From an uncultured Eudoraea sp. (GTDB lineage: Bacteria > Bacteroidota > Bacteroidia > Flavobacteriales > Flavobacteriaceae): a DNA stretch of 64,000 nt. Position 1 is the stretch's first letter, and the number at the start of each line of letters is the position of its first letter. Below, in pieces: positions 56,778 to 64,000 of this stretch. Made by a program: the position numbers and the translations under genes. The notes below the pieces were generated by a model, which was not told the DNA's origin, searched no databases, and saw nothing but the letters and a program-made list of their open reading frames with translations. The stretch lies in contig NZ_CANLGX010000005.1 in the NCBI RefSeq assembly GCF_947490415.1, positions 1-64,000 of the forward strand, read 5' to 3'.

Positions 56778-58121
56778 ATGAAAAAAATATGGATTTGGTC
56801 AATTACGGCTGCTTTAGCCGGATTTCTATTCGGCTTTGATACCGTTGTTATTTCCGGTGCTGACAAAACTCTTCAGGCATTATGGGATTCATCCGATGTG
56901 TTTCATGGAGTAGTAGTAATAGGAATGGCCCTTTGGGGCACTGTTGTTGGTGCATTATTAGGCGGTATCCCCACGAATAAACTCGGCAGAAAGAAAACCC
57001 TTATATGGATAGGTATATTTTATACCATCTCGGCATTGGGCTCTGCTTTGTCAAATGATCCCATAACGTTTGCCATTTTTAGATTTATTGGTGGATTGGG
57101 CGTAGGGGCTTCAACTATCGCAGCACCCGCCTACATTTCAGAAATTGCTCCTGCTAAGGATCGAGGCAAACTTGTAGGTTTATATCAGTTTAATATTGTC
57201 TTTGGTATCCTGATTGCGTTTTTTTCAAACTACCTTTTAAATGGAATTGGGGAAAATGCCTGGCGTTGGATGGTAGGCGTTGAAGCCATCCCGGCAGCTA
57301 TTTATACCGTATTCGCATTGACAATTCCCAAAAGCCCCAGGTGGTTGTTGTCTAAACTTCGTGTTGATGAGGCCAAAGAAGTATTGGCAGTTATAAATCC
57401 GGGCTTGGATGCAGAACACATGATGCAAGAGATAAAAAAGGAAAGTGAAGGTACGATTCCAGGGGAAAACATTTTCTTAATGAAATATAGATTTCCATTG
57501 ATCCTGGCTTTTTGCATCGCCTTTTTTAATCAACTCTCAGGGATCAATGCGTTTCTTTATTATGCTCCCCGGATATTGGAAGAAGCTGGCCTGGGCGCCA
57601 GTACAGCACTTTTGAGTAGTATTGGCATAGGGATAACCAATATGCTATTTACCCTCTTGGGAATATACCTGATTGACCGAATGGGGCGAAAACAATTAAT
57701 GTATATTGGCTCTGTTGGATATATTATAGCGCTATCTCTGGTTGCCTGTGCATTTTATTTAAACTGGGAAGGAATTTCTGTCGCAATCTTTTTATTCCTC
57801 TTTATAGCAGCTCATGCAATAGGACAAGGTACTGTCATTTGGGTGTTTATTTCAGAAATATTCCCTAATCATTTAAGGGGATACGGCCAAAGCTTTGGAA
57901 GTTCTGTGCATTGGATTCTAGCAGCTGTTGTGCCTTCATTAATTCCTATTCTCTTTGCCACTATAGGACCCGGAATTGTATTTACATTTTTCGCATTTAT
58001 GATGTTTTTACAGCTTCTTTTTGTGGCCTTTATTATGCCTGAGACCAAAGGAGTGTCACTTGAAGAATTAAGCAAGTCGCTTACAAGAACCAGGAAGGTT
58101 AAACCTAAGAGTATACAATAA
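56778..58121 (+). CDS. Sugar porter family MFS transporter
   Basis: ATG 56778 (447 aa) is preferred to the GTG 24 nt earlier because it begins the first transmembrane helix directly. About 12 transmembrane segments and the sugar-porter signatures are present: GFDTVVISGA, GGIPTNKLGRKKTLIWIG, GVGASTIAAPAYISEIAP, PKSPRWLL, QLSGINAFLYYAPRI, DRMGRKQL and PETKGVSLEEL. It is a proton:sugar symporter or facilitator for a hexose or pentose; the exact substrate is not determinable. Confidence 0.93.
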   Translation: MKKIWIWSITAALAGFLFGFDTVVISGADKTLQALWDSSDVFHGVVVIGMALWGTVVGALLGGIPTNKLGRKKTLIWIGIFYTISALGSALSNDPITFAIFRFIGGLGVGASTIAAPAYISEIAPAKDRGKLVGLYQFNIVFGILIAFFSNYLLNGIGENAWRWMVGVEAIPAAIYTVFALTIPKSPRWLLSKLRVDEAKEVLAVINPGLDAEHMMQEIKKESEGTIPGENIFLMKYRFPLILAFCIAFFNQLSGINAFLYYAPRILEEAGLGASTALLSSIGIGITNMLFTLLGIYLIDRMGRKQLMYIGSVGYIIALSLVACAFYLNWEGISVAIFLFLFIAAHAIGQGTVIWVFISEIFPNHLRGYGQSFGSSVHWILAAVVPSLIPILFATIGPGIVFTFFAFMMFLQLLFVAFIMPETKGVSLEELSKSLTRTRKVKPKSIQ

Positions 58122-58502
58122 GTAATTTCAAATAAGATTAATTGTAAGGTATAGAAAATGAAAACAGTTTTATTTACCATGCACTTTCAGTCCGGGATTA
58201 ACAAAGAATACGCTATGGCCTAGGAGAATAATATAATAGGCTATATTGAATCAGACATGAAGGAAATTAGGGAAGAATTTAAGTCTCCTAAAAAAAAGTA
58301 TTTGAGTTTTTTGACATAAATTTAAAATGATTGTTGAGAAGGCTCTGTGACCTAGTGCATACATATTTATTGTCATACAATCACATTGCCATACGGACTT
58401 ATTCACCAAAACAAATTGTTGCAAAACTGTAAGTAATCTTGGAAATAATGGACTATTAGAGTATGGTACAGAATATATTTCCATTTCAAAAACAATACAG
58501 CC
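58122..58502 (+). other. Gene-free stretch
   Basis: Only very short frames occur on the plus strand (21 and 20 codons at 58158 and 58257), and the minus-strand frame at 58251-58484 has no credible composition. It may contain gene remnants; no terminator or RNA is obvious. Confidence 0.4.
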
Positions 58503-58790
58503 ATGAGAAATTTTTTTAGTAATCTATTCAAAAAGAAAAAAACAGATGAATTTGATGAGATCCCCAATGGGGTATGTCCCAATTGTTGGGGAGATCAGGA
58601 GTACGGCAACGTCATTCGTGAAAAATTTAAGGACGCACAAATAGATGTAAATAATAAAGAAAGTAAGTATGCTTTTATACAGGACTTTGTAGTAACCCAT
58701 TTAGATGGAATAAAACTAAAAAGTGCTGTGCATGGCACAGAATGCCCTACTTGTAAAATAAAATATAAAGAATCAAAATCTAAATTCTAA
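58503..58790 (+). CDS. Small zinc-ribbon-like protein
   Basis: The 95-residue protein has two CxxC pairs (Cys25/Cys28 in GVCPNCWG and Cys81/Cys84 in TECPTC), separated by ~50 residues, which fits a zinc-binding or rubredoxin-like site. The first 15 residues are very Lys/Phe-rich. I do not recognise a named family. It is 10 nt before the flavodoxin-fold gene, so they are likely co-transcribed and it may be a redox or metal partner. Confidence 0.75.
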   Translation: MRNFFSNLFKKKKTDEFDEIPNGVCPNCWGDQEYGNVIREKFKDAQIDVNNKESKYAFIQDFVVTHLDGIKLKSAVHGTECPTCKIKYKESKSKF

Positions 58791-58800
58791 ACAATCTATA

Positions 58801-59559
58801 ATGTCAAAACAACTTTCAAAAATGACGGAACAGCACTGTTCCAATCCTCCTGCCAAATACAATGATCTAAAAGTTTTATTCCTTAACTGCACGCTAAACA
58901 GAACACCCGTCCTTTCGCATACTGAAGGGCTCATAGGTGTCGCTCAGCGTATTTTTGAAGCAAATGGGGCGGCGACTAAAGTAATCCGGCCTGTAGATTA
59001 TGTTATCCCAGCCGGTTTAGGACTGGATATGTCTAAAACCCCGGAATGGGAAAAGGACGACTGGCCTATGCTTCAAAAAGAAGTGGATGCCTGTGATATT
59101 CTTATACTGTGCACTTCTGTCTGGTTGGGAGAGAAATCCTCGGTATGTAACCGGGTATTGGAACGGATGTATGGATATACCCATTTGTTTAATGAAAAAG
59201 GACAATACAGGGATTATGGTAAAGTTGGTGCTACCTTGATTACAGGAAACGAGGATGGGGTAAAACATTGCGCCATGAATATTCTATTTTCTCTTTCACA
59301 CATAGGTTATACAGTACCTCCACAAGCGGATGCGGGTTGGATGGGTGAAGCCGGACCAGGACCTTCTTACAGAGACGAAGGTTCAGGAGGCCCAGAGAAC
59401 GACTTTACCAATAGAAATACTACTTTCCTTGTTTGGAATTGTTTGCATCTTGCCCGAATGCTGAAAGATAACGGTGGCATTCCTGCACACGGCAACCAAC
59501 CCGATGAGTGGGCTGCCGGATGCAAGGCAGGGTTTGACAGCCCGGAACATAAAAGATAA
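58801..59559 (+). CDS. Flavodoxin-fold NAD(P)H-dependent oxidoreductase
   Basis: The 252-residue soluble protein has the flavodoxin-like/FMN_red pattern: LKVLFLNCTLNRTPVLSHT (FMN phosphate loop), ACDILILCTSVWLGEKSSVCNRVLERM and GKVGATLITGNEDGVKHCAMNILFSLSHIGY. The C-terminal part has a Gly-rich loop GWMGEAGPGPSYRDEGSGGPENDFTNRN seen in related NADPH-dependent FMN reductases. The electron partner is unknown. It follows the zinc-ribbon gene and precedes a truncated gene. Confidence 0.88.
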   Translation: MSKQLSKMTEQHCSNPPAKYNDLKVLFLNCTLNRTPVLSHTEGLIGVAQRIFEANGAATKVIRPVDYVIPAGLGLDMSKTPEWEKDDWPMLQKEVDACDILILCTSVWLGEKSSVCNRVLERMYGYTHLFNEKGQYRDYGKVGATLITGNEDGVKHCAMNILFSLSHIGYTVPPQADAGWMGEAGPGPSYRDEGSGGPENDFTNRNTTFLVWNCLHLARMLKDNGGIPAHGNQPDEWAAGCKAGFDSPEHKR

Positions 59560-59965
59560 TTTTGTTTTTAAACTTTTAGACGCCAATAGGCTTAACGAAT
59601 TGTTGAATCTAAGAATTTTGGCCCAATCAGTTCTGGAAACTTTTATAGAGGCCCAAAACTTAAACTCTGAAATTCGGATATGGCCCCACCACTTTGACAC
59701 CGGGGCTTGTGCTATATACAATGATATGTCAGGTGAGGCAATTGGATTAGGTCTTGCGGTCCCAGATAATATATGCAGGGATAATTATTTCTACATTATT
59801 GGATACAAAGGAGATAAGGTAATAGATACCTCAGATTTTAAACCATTATCTCTGGGATCCTGGAGTGTAAATGGATTTAAGGGAGCAATCTTATCAGCCA
59901 CAGAAATTGACAAAAACAAGGGTGTCGCCTTTTTGTCTGAGGTATTCATCCAATATAAAAATTAA
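59558..59965 (+). pseudogene. 5'-truncated gene, C-terminal remnant
   Basis: From about 59567 the frame reads like a normal protein (LDANRLNELLNLRILAQSVLETFIEAQ; IRIWPHHFDTGACAIYND; YFYIIGYKGDKVIDTSDF; YKN end), but there is no ATG after the flavodoxin stop until well inside it. The only ATG is at 59474, inside the flavodoxin gene, and would give a poor N-terminus. I infer that a larger gene lost its 5' part by a deletion next to the flavodoxin gene. An overlapping gene starting at 59474 or a TTG start is possible. Confidence 0.55.
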
Positions 59966-60240
59966 ACAGCATATAGCATCCAATACCCAATAAACCTATT
60001 AATATCCCTTGCAGATTACCGGCTGTAAACTCTAGCTATTTTGTTACTAAGTTCGAAAAATAGGCCAATTTGGATAAGCCTTTTTAGTTTAATAATTATC
60101 ATAGGTAGTTCGGAAACCTATTCTACCTTTAAAAGATCCAACTGACAAATATCATGTTTTAAGACCCTTTTAATTTCGAATTTTGTAATGGCAAATTATG
60201 TTCAATTTTGATTCACGTTTGTCATAAATTAAATCTTAGC

Positions 60241-62058
60241 ATGACAAATGTCCATTCATTTCATATTCCCGTAATGGGAATAGGCTTTACCATAGACACC
60301 CCTTTAAAGGTATCCCAATATGGCATAGACTCCGTTATTTCTTTAGTGGATGATATCCTTATCGAAAAATTGAGAAAGATGTATTGTGATAAATTCGGGC
60401 GTCCCTATTCTGAGATTACTGAAAAAATGGATGATTTTAGAGCAAAAAGAATCACTTCCTATCTTAACCTTATCTATGATGAAAGCGTAAAGAAATTCGA
60501 AGCCCTCAAAGATGTTACGGCTGAATCCGCATCTGAAGTCAAGAAATATTTTTCAATGCTGCCTGATTCGTCCATTTTAAAACAGGAATTCCAGAATTTA
60601 ACGAAGGATTCTTTTGTTTTACAGGAAATCAAAACCTGGGTAGCGGAAAACCTCTCAATGGGCAGTATTGATGTGAACATTATGACCAAGGTTGATAAGG
60701 AAAATTATAGTAAAAAGGTGAAATTGCCTGCAGAATTCAATGATGCCCATGCTGCACTGAGAGGTTACGCCAACAGTGTTCTACATTCTTCCCTGATCCT
60801 CTCCGCTGGAATGAACCCTAGATTATATAGTTATTTGGAACAGTTCGAAGATTTTTATCCAGATGAAAACGGAATCATTAAAAAGAAAATAGTATTAAAA
60901 GTAAGCGATTATAGATCGGCTTTGATCCAAGGTAAATTCCTGGCAAAAAAAGGATTGTGGGTATCAGAATATCGAATTGAATCCGGTCTTAATTGCGGCG
61001 GACATGCCTTTGCCACCGATGGTTTCCTTATGGGTCCTATCCTAAATCAGTTTAAAGAAGAGAAAGAAGAATTGAGGCAATCGGTTCATGAGATTTTGGT
61101 GGGTGCTTTAACCCAAAAAAATCGGATTGTTCCAACAATGAACTTACCATTAAAAATAACGGCACAGGGTGGCGTAGGCACTAAAGAGGAACACAACTTT
61201 ATTTTGAATCATTACAAGGTAGACTCTGTGGGCTGGGGAACACCATTTCTTCTGGTGCCGGAAGCAACAACCGTCGACAAGTCGACCATCTCAAAATTAG
61301 TCGAGGCCAAAGAAGATGATTTGTATCTCAGTAACACTTCCCCTCTGGGCATTCCCTTCCATAGCTTAAAAGGAAATACCAAAGATTTGGAAAAATCCGA
61401 ATTGATTGAAAAGGGAAGACCAGGAAGCCCTTGCCCGAAAAAATTTGTGGCTATGAACAAAGACTTTTTGGATACTGGTATCTGTACGGCTTCAAGACAA
61501 TACCAACATCTTAAAATAATGGAGTTGGAGAAGCAAGAACTTTCTAACGAGGCCTATACATACTACTACAATAAGATTACCGAAAAATCCTGTACCTGTG
61601 TTGGCCTTGGAACATCTGCTCTGCTCACTTATGGACTGGATACAAAAACTGAAGGCGAAGGGGTTTCGGTATGCCCGGGTCCTAATATGGCTTATTTTTC
61701 CAAAACCATGGAACTGAGTGAAATGATAGACCATATTTATGGAAGAACCAATGTGATCACAAGAGAAGACCGTCCACATATGTTTATAAAAGAACTCCAT
61801 ATTTATTTGGACTATCTGGCAACAAGAATTGGCGAAACCCGGTTTTCGCCAACCGATAAACAAAGGAAGTATTTGTTGAACTTCGCCAGTAATTTAAGCG
61901 ATGGAATAGATTATTATCAGACCTTGTTCAACAACCTAAAAGACGAATTTTCAGGGTCCAAACAACAAATATTGGAACTACTGGACGAGGGAAGAAAGAC
62001 TTTGAAAAGCTTAGTTCAAGAAATCGAAAGTCTGGAAAATAACCTGGCAATCCAATAG
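60241..62058 (+). CDS. Uncharacterised FMN-barrel-like protein with cysteine cluster
   Basis: I start at ATG 60241 (605 aa; MTNVHSFHIPVMGIGFTIDTP) rather than the TTG at 60208. It lacks a signal peptide. The centre has motifs like FMN-binding TIM barrels of the nitronate monooxygenase/glutamate synthase type: NCGGHAFATDGFLMGP (residue ~251) and ITAQGGVGTKEEHNF with VDSVGWGTPFLLVPEAT (~304-345). Cys398, Cys415, Cys451, Cys453 and Cys478 follow in SPCPKKF, GICTAS, SCTCVG and VCPGPN and could bind a cluster. The last ~60 residues are coiled-coil-like. Unknown oxidoreductase; the fold is inferred. Confidence 0.8.
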   Translation: MTNVHSFHIPVMGIGFTIDTPLKVSQYGIDSVISLVDDILIEKLRKMYCDKFGRPYSEITEKMDDFRAKRITSYLNLIYDESVKKFEALKDVTAESASEVKKYFSMLPDSSILKQEFQNLTKDSFVLQEIKTWVAENLSMGSIDVNIMTKVDKENYSKKVKLPAEFNDAHAALRGYANSVLHSSLILSAGMNPRLYSYLEQFEDFYPDENGIIKKKIVLKVSDYRSALIQGKFLAKKGLWVSEYRIESGLNCGGHAFATDGFLMGPILNQFKEEKEELRQSVHEILVGALTQKNRIVPTMNLPLKITAQGGVGTKEEHNFILNHYKVDSVGWGTPFLLVPEATTVDKSTISKLVEAKEDDLYLSNTSPLGIPFHSLKGNTKDLEKSELIEKGRPGSPCPKKFVAMNKDFLDTGICTASRQYQHLKIMELEKQELSNEAYTYYYNKITEKSCTCVGLGTSALLTYGLDTKTEGEGVSVCPGPNMAYFSKTMELSEMIDHIYGRTNVITREDRPHMFIKELHIYLDYLATRIGETRFSPTDKQRKYLLNFASNLSDGIDYYQTLFNNLKDEFSGSKQQILELLDEGRKTLKSLVQEIESLENNLAIQ

Positions 62059-62258
62059 CTGGTCATTTATATTTGACAACATAATCTAAAATATCAAGGC
62101 TCATTATTTTCTTATGGCCTGCTATAATGTAATAGAAGACATTAAGAGATAAAGACATTTGAAACGTTACAGTGCATCTGCCGTATTATAACAATTTTAA
62201 CAAATCTCTGAACAGACTATAAAATGGCTAAAGATGCTACTGTTTCAGTTTGCATCAC

Positions 62259-63056
62259 CTATTCCATACTAAACAACCAGCTGCCATCCTTTAACCATTT
62301 GTCGTCAATTACTTTTAGCGCTCCCGCTAAATCGAAGGCCTTTAGGTAATTTTCCACCAGGTTATGAAAATGGAGATCATCTGCCGGAAGTGCCATCCCT
62401 ATCGGTTCTATATTCATAGGGCCATCAAGCGTTACTAAATCTTTCCCCTGGTTACGCATGATGGTAATTACACAAATCGGGTAATCTGCTACCATGGCAT
62501 CTGCCTGATCATTAAGTATCATGGCAATTCCTTCATCATAATTGCTAACTGGAATAGCCTGTGCCCTGGGCATATATTTTTTAACAAAAGCCTCACTGGT
62601 AGATCCCTTTAAACAGCTTATTTTGTAGGCTTCATTATTGGCTTCTTCGGTCCCCTTCAATTTGGATAAGACTGACGTTTTTGCAAGAATTGATTTGCCG
62701 GATATCGTATAAGGACCAGCAAACAAGGCTTTTAAACTGCGTTCGGAAGTAACTGTCATTCCTGACATAACCGCATCAATTTTGCCAGCCTCAAGTGCCG
62801 GTAAAAGCTCTGAAAATGGCATTACTACAGTCGTCAATTTTACACCAATACCATTAGCCAATACATTAGCAAGGTCCACTTCAAAGCCCATTAATTCTCC
62901 AGACTTTGATTTCATATTAAAAGGTGGTTGATTCCCTGTCAGACCAATCCTGATCTCTCCGTTTTTAAGAATTTTAGCAAGTGTCTTTTGTCCATGGACC
63001 GGAAGGGCCAAAGCGATAAAAAACAGCAAAACAACAGTTGTGTATTTTATTTTCAT
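62259..63056 (-). CDS. Family 3 periplasmic solute-binding protein
   Basis: The 265-residue protein has a signal peptide (about residues 1-22, ending VHG/Q) and a full SBP_bac_3 domain: EIRIGLTGNQPPFNMKSKSGELMGFEVDLANVLA, VMSGMTVTSERSLKALFAGPY, CLKGSTSEAFV and a C-terminal IDDKWLKDGSW. It should bind amino acids or similar ligands in the periplasm. No ABC permease or ATPase is adjacent. Its neighbours are the redox cluster and the tandem repeat array. Confidence 0.9.
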   Translation of the reverse strand: MKIKYTTVVLLFFIALALPVHGQKTLAKILKNGEIRIGLTGNQPPFNMKSKSGELMGFEVDLANVLANGIGVKLTTVVMPFSELLPALEAGKIDAVMSGMTVTSERSLKALFAGPYTISGKSILAKTSVLSKLKGTEEANNEAYKISCLKGSTSEAFVKKYMPRAQAIPVSNYDEGIAMILNDQADAMVADYPICVITIMRNQGKDLVTLDGPMNIEPIGMALPADDLHFHNLVENYLKAFDLAGALKVIDDKWLKDGSWLFSME

Positions 63057-63203
63057 ACTTTCTTGTTTTTTAGTTGGTTACTTAAAATATTAAGTCATTG
63101 AAGATAGTACTTATTCTTTTACAAGCAAAGATGCTCGTAATTGAAGTGTAAAATGAAAATTTCATGCCACTGTTTTGGATTTATTTTGTTCAGGATGGAT
63201 ACA

Positions 63204-63536
63204 GGATTAACTAACGTTCTTCCCTACAAGGCTCCGCCTTGAAAGTAACCGGGATTAACTAACGTTCTTCCCTAAAAGGCTCCGCCTTGAAAGTAACCGG
63301 GATTAACTAACGTTCTTCCCTAAAAGGCTCCGCCTTGAAAGTGACCGGGATTAACTAACGTTCTTCCCTAAAAGGCTCCGCCTTGAAAGTAACCGGGATT
63401 AACTAACGTTCTTCCCTACAAGGCTCCGCCTTGAAAGTAACCGGGATTAACTAACGTTCTTCCCTACAAGGCTCCGCCTTGAAAGTAACCTGGATTAACT
63501 AACGTTCTTCCCTACAAGGCTCCGCCTTGAAAGTAA
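63204..63536 (+). repeat. Seven-copy 48-bp tandem repeat
   Basis: Units start at 63204, 63252, 63300, 63348, 63396, 63444 and 63492; the last is cut after ~45 bp. Sequence is nearly identical, with A/C at one site (CCCTAAAAGG versus CCCTACAAGG) and rare changes near the unit ends. Each unit has an inverted repeat AAGGC-TCC-GCCTT and an AACGTT palindrome. All frames contain stops, so it is non-coding. Confidence 0.97.
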
Positions 63537-63590
63537 AAATCCCAAACATACAAATTCAAGCAAGCTTGATTTGCCGTTTGGGATTTTTAC
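63533..63590 (-). terminator. Long hairpin terminator after tRNA-Arg
   Basis: A 15-bp stem (63533-63547 with 63576-63590) encloses a loop that itself forms an inner stem (TCAAG/CTTGA). On the minus strand it follows the tRNA and ends in TTTTT, then runs into the tandem repeat array. Confidence 0.8.
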
Positions 63591-63597
63591 TTATTCG

Positions 63598-63671
63598 TGA
63601 CCCCGGAGGGATTCAAACCCCCAACCCTCAGAGCCGAAATCTGATGCGCTATTCAGTTGCGCCACGGGGCC
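63598..63671 (-). tRNA. tRNA-Arg (anticodon TCG)
   Basis: The minus strand folds into a 74-nt cloverleaf: acceptor GGCCCCG/CGGGGTC with A73, D-stem GCGC/GCGC, anticodon stem TCAGA/TCTGA with loop TTTCGGC (anticodon TCG), and T-stem GGGGG/CCCTC around TTTGAAT. CCA is not encoded. Confidence 0.92.
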
Positions 63672-63678
63672 ATTTGCT

Positions 63679-63999
63679 TTAGCGAGCGCAATTTACGCAA
63701 AAAGAGCTATTTGGAGCTAATAAAATACGCTCAATTGGTATTTTCTTTTTACATTTTGGACAGACACCAAAATCATTCGTTCCTAATTTGTCCAGGTTAC
63801 GCTTTAGACCTTCAAGACGTTCTTTAGCTTTAATAAGGGCTGCATTCATAACCCCTTTATTGTTTATAGCATCCATCCGCGATACCCGCCCGATAGCATT
63901 GTCGGGAGCAATGGGTTGGGATAGTTCTGCATATTGCTTTATCTTCTTTTCAGTACTGGCAATATCAGATTCAAAGAGCTCACGAATTTCTTGAACATT
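63679..63999 (-). CDS. TraR/DksA-type C4 zinc-finger protein, 5' truncated by the window edge
   Basis: The minus-strand frame runs from the right edge to the stop at 63679, giving 106 residues. It contains a coiled-coil region, the motif PDNAIGRVSRMDA and a C-terminal C4 zinc finger, CPKC with FCVNC. This is typical of the small DksA/TraR/YbiI-like group that binds the RNA polymerase secondary channel. An internal ATG at 63876 is not the start, since the conserved PDNAIGR motif lies upstream of it. The tRNA-Arg gene follows 7 nt downstream. Confidence 0.88.
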   Translation of the reverse strand, partial: NVQEIRELFESDIASTEKKIKQYAELSQPIAPDNAIGRVSRMDAINNKGVMNAALIKAKERLEGLKRNLDKLGTNDFGVCPKCKKKIPIERILLAPNSSFCVNCAR

Positions 64000-64000
64000 C

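Noticed and set aside
63204-63536. CRISPR array
   Set aside because: Units are contiguous 48-bp copies with no unique spacers, and no cas genes are present.
63679-63876. Stand-alone 65-aa zinc-finger protein starting at 63876
   Set aside because: The frame continues upstream with conserved DksA/TraR-type residues to the window edge, so the ATG is internal.

Overview
The window is AT-rich chromosomal DNA from a member of the Bacteroidota, most probably a marine Flavobacteriaceae. The main evidence is type IX secretion (T9SS) components and substrates (a Plug protein, PorT, and two proteins with CHU_C/type B sorting domains), a short RpoD without region 1.1, a lipidated BamA homologue (TamL), a complete Na+-pumping NQR operon with apbE, and repeated promoter -7 boxes of the Bacteroidetes form TAnnTTTG. 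No phage, insertion sequence, CRISPR array or rRNA operon was seen. One tRNA gene was found.

Left end (1-8.85 kb): a surface-protein locus built from two copies of a two-gene module. Each module has a repeat-rich fibre-like protein followed 3-4 nt later by a ~380-aa protein ending in a gliding-motility/T9SS type B domain. The first fibre gene runs off the left edge. The second encodes 1926 aa with about 28 collagen-like/beta repeat units and a C1q/TNF-like head. This is the most unusual part of the window.

9-16 kb: a VanY-type D,D-carboxypeptidase with a Tat-like signal, an M48 metalloprotease, a 55-aa membrane protein, a secreted ankyrin protein, gpmI, map and a methyltransferase. 14.8-22.4 kb: apbE, a small unknown gene and nqrFEDCBA on the minus strand, forming a respiratory sodium pump and its flavin transferase.

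22.5-35 kb: T9SS Plug, an HD-domain protein, apaG, pruA, an orphan solute-binding protein, rsmG, a fatty acid desaturase, an aminotransferase and trkAH. 35-46.7 kb: ubiE-porT, a SPOUT RNA methyltransferase, tamL, fbaA-accD, a lipoprotein, rpsO, pnp and rpoD. This is a conserved housekeeping block.

47-58 kb: a PVC-type haem lipoprotein, rpe, a CBS protein, ypdA, and a cyanophycin locus (isoaspartyl peptidase, cyanophycinase, cyanophycin synthetase), then a sugar porter. The cyanophycin genes imply storage of nitrogen as multi-L-arginyl-poly-aspartate and its mobilisation.

58.5-64 kb: a less conserved redox cluster (zinc-ribbon protein, flavodoxin-fold protein, a 5'-truncated gene, and a 605-aa FMN-barrel-like protein with a Cys cluster), a second orphan solute-binding protein, a seven-copy 48-bp tandem repeat, tRNA-Arg(TCG), and a DksA/TraR-type zinc-finger gene cut by the right edge.
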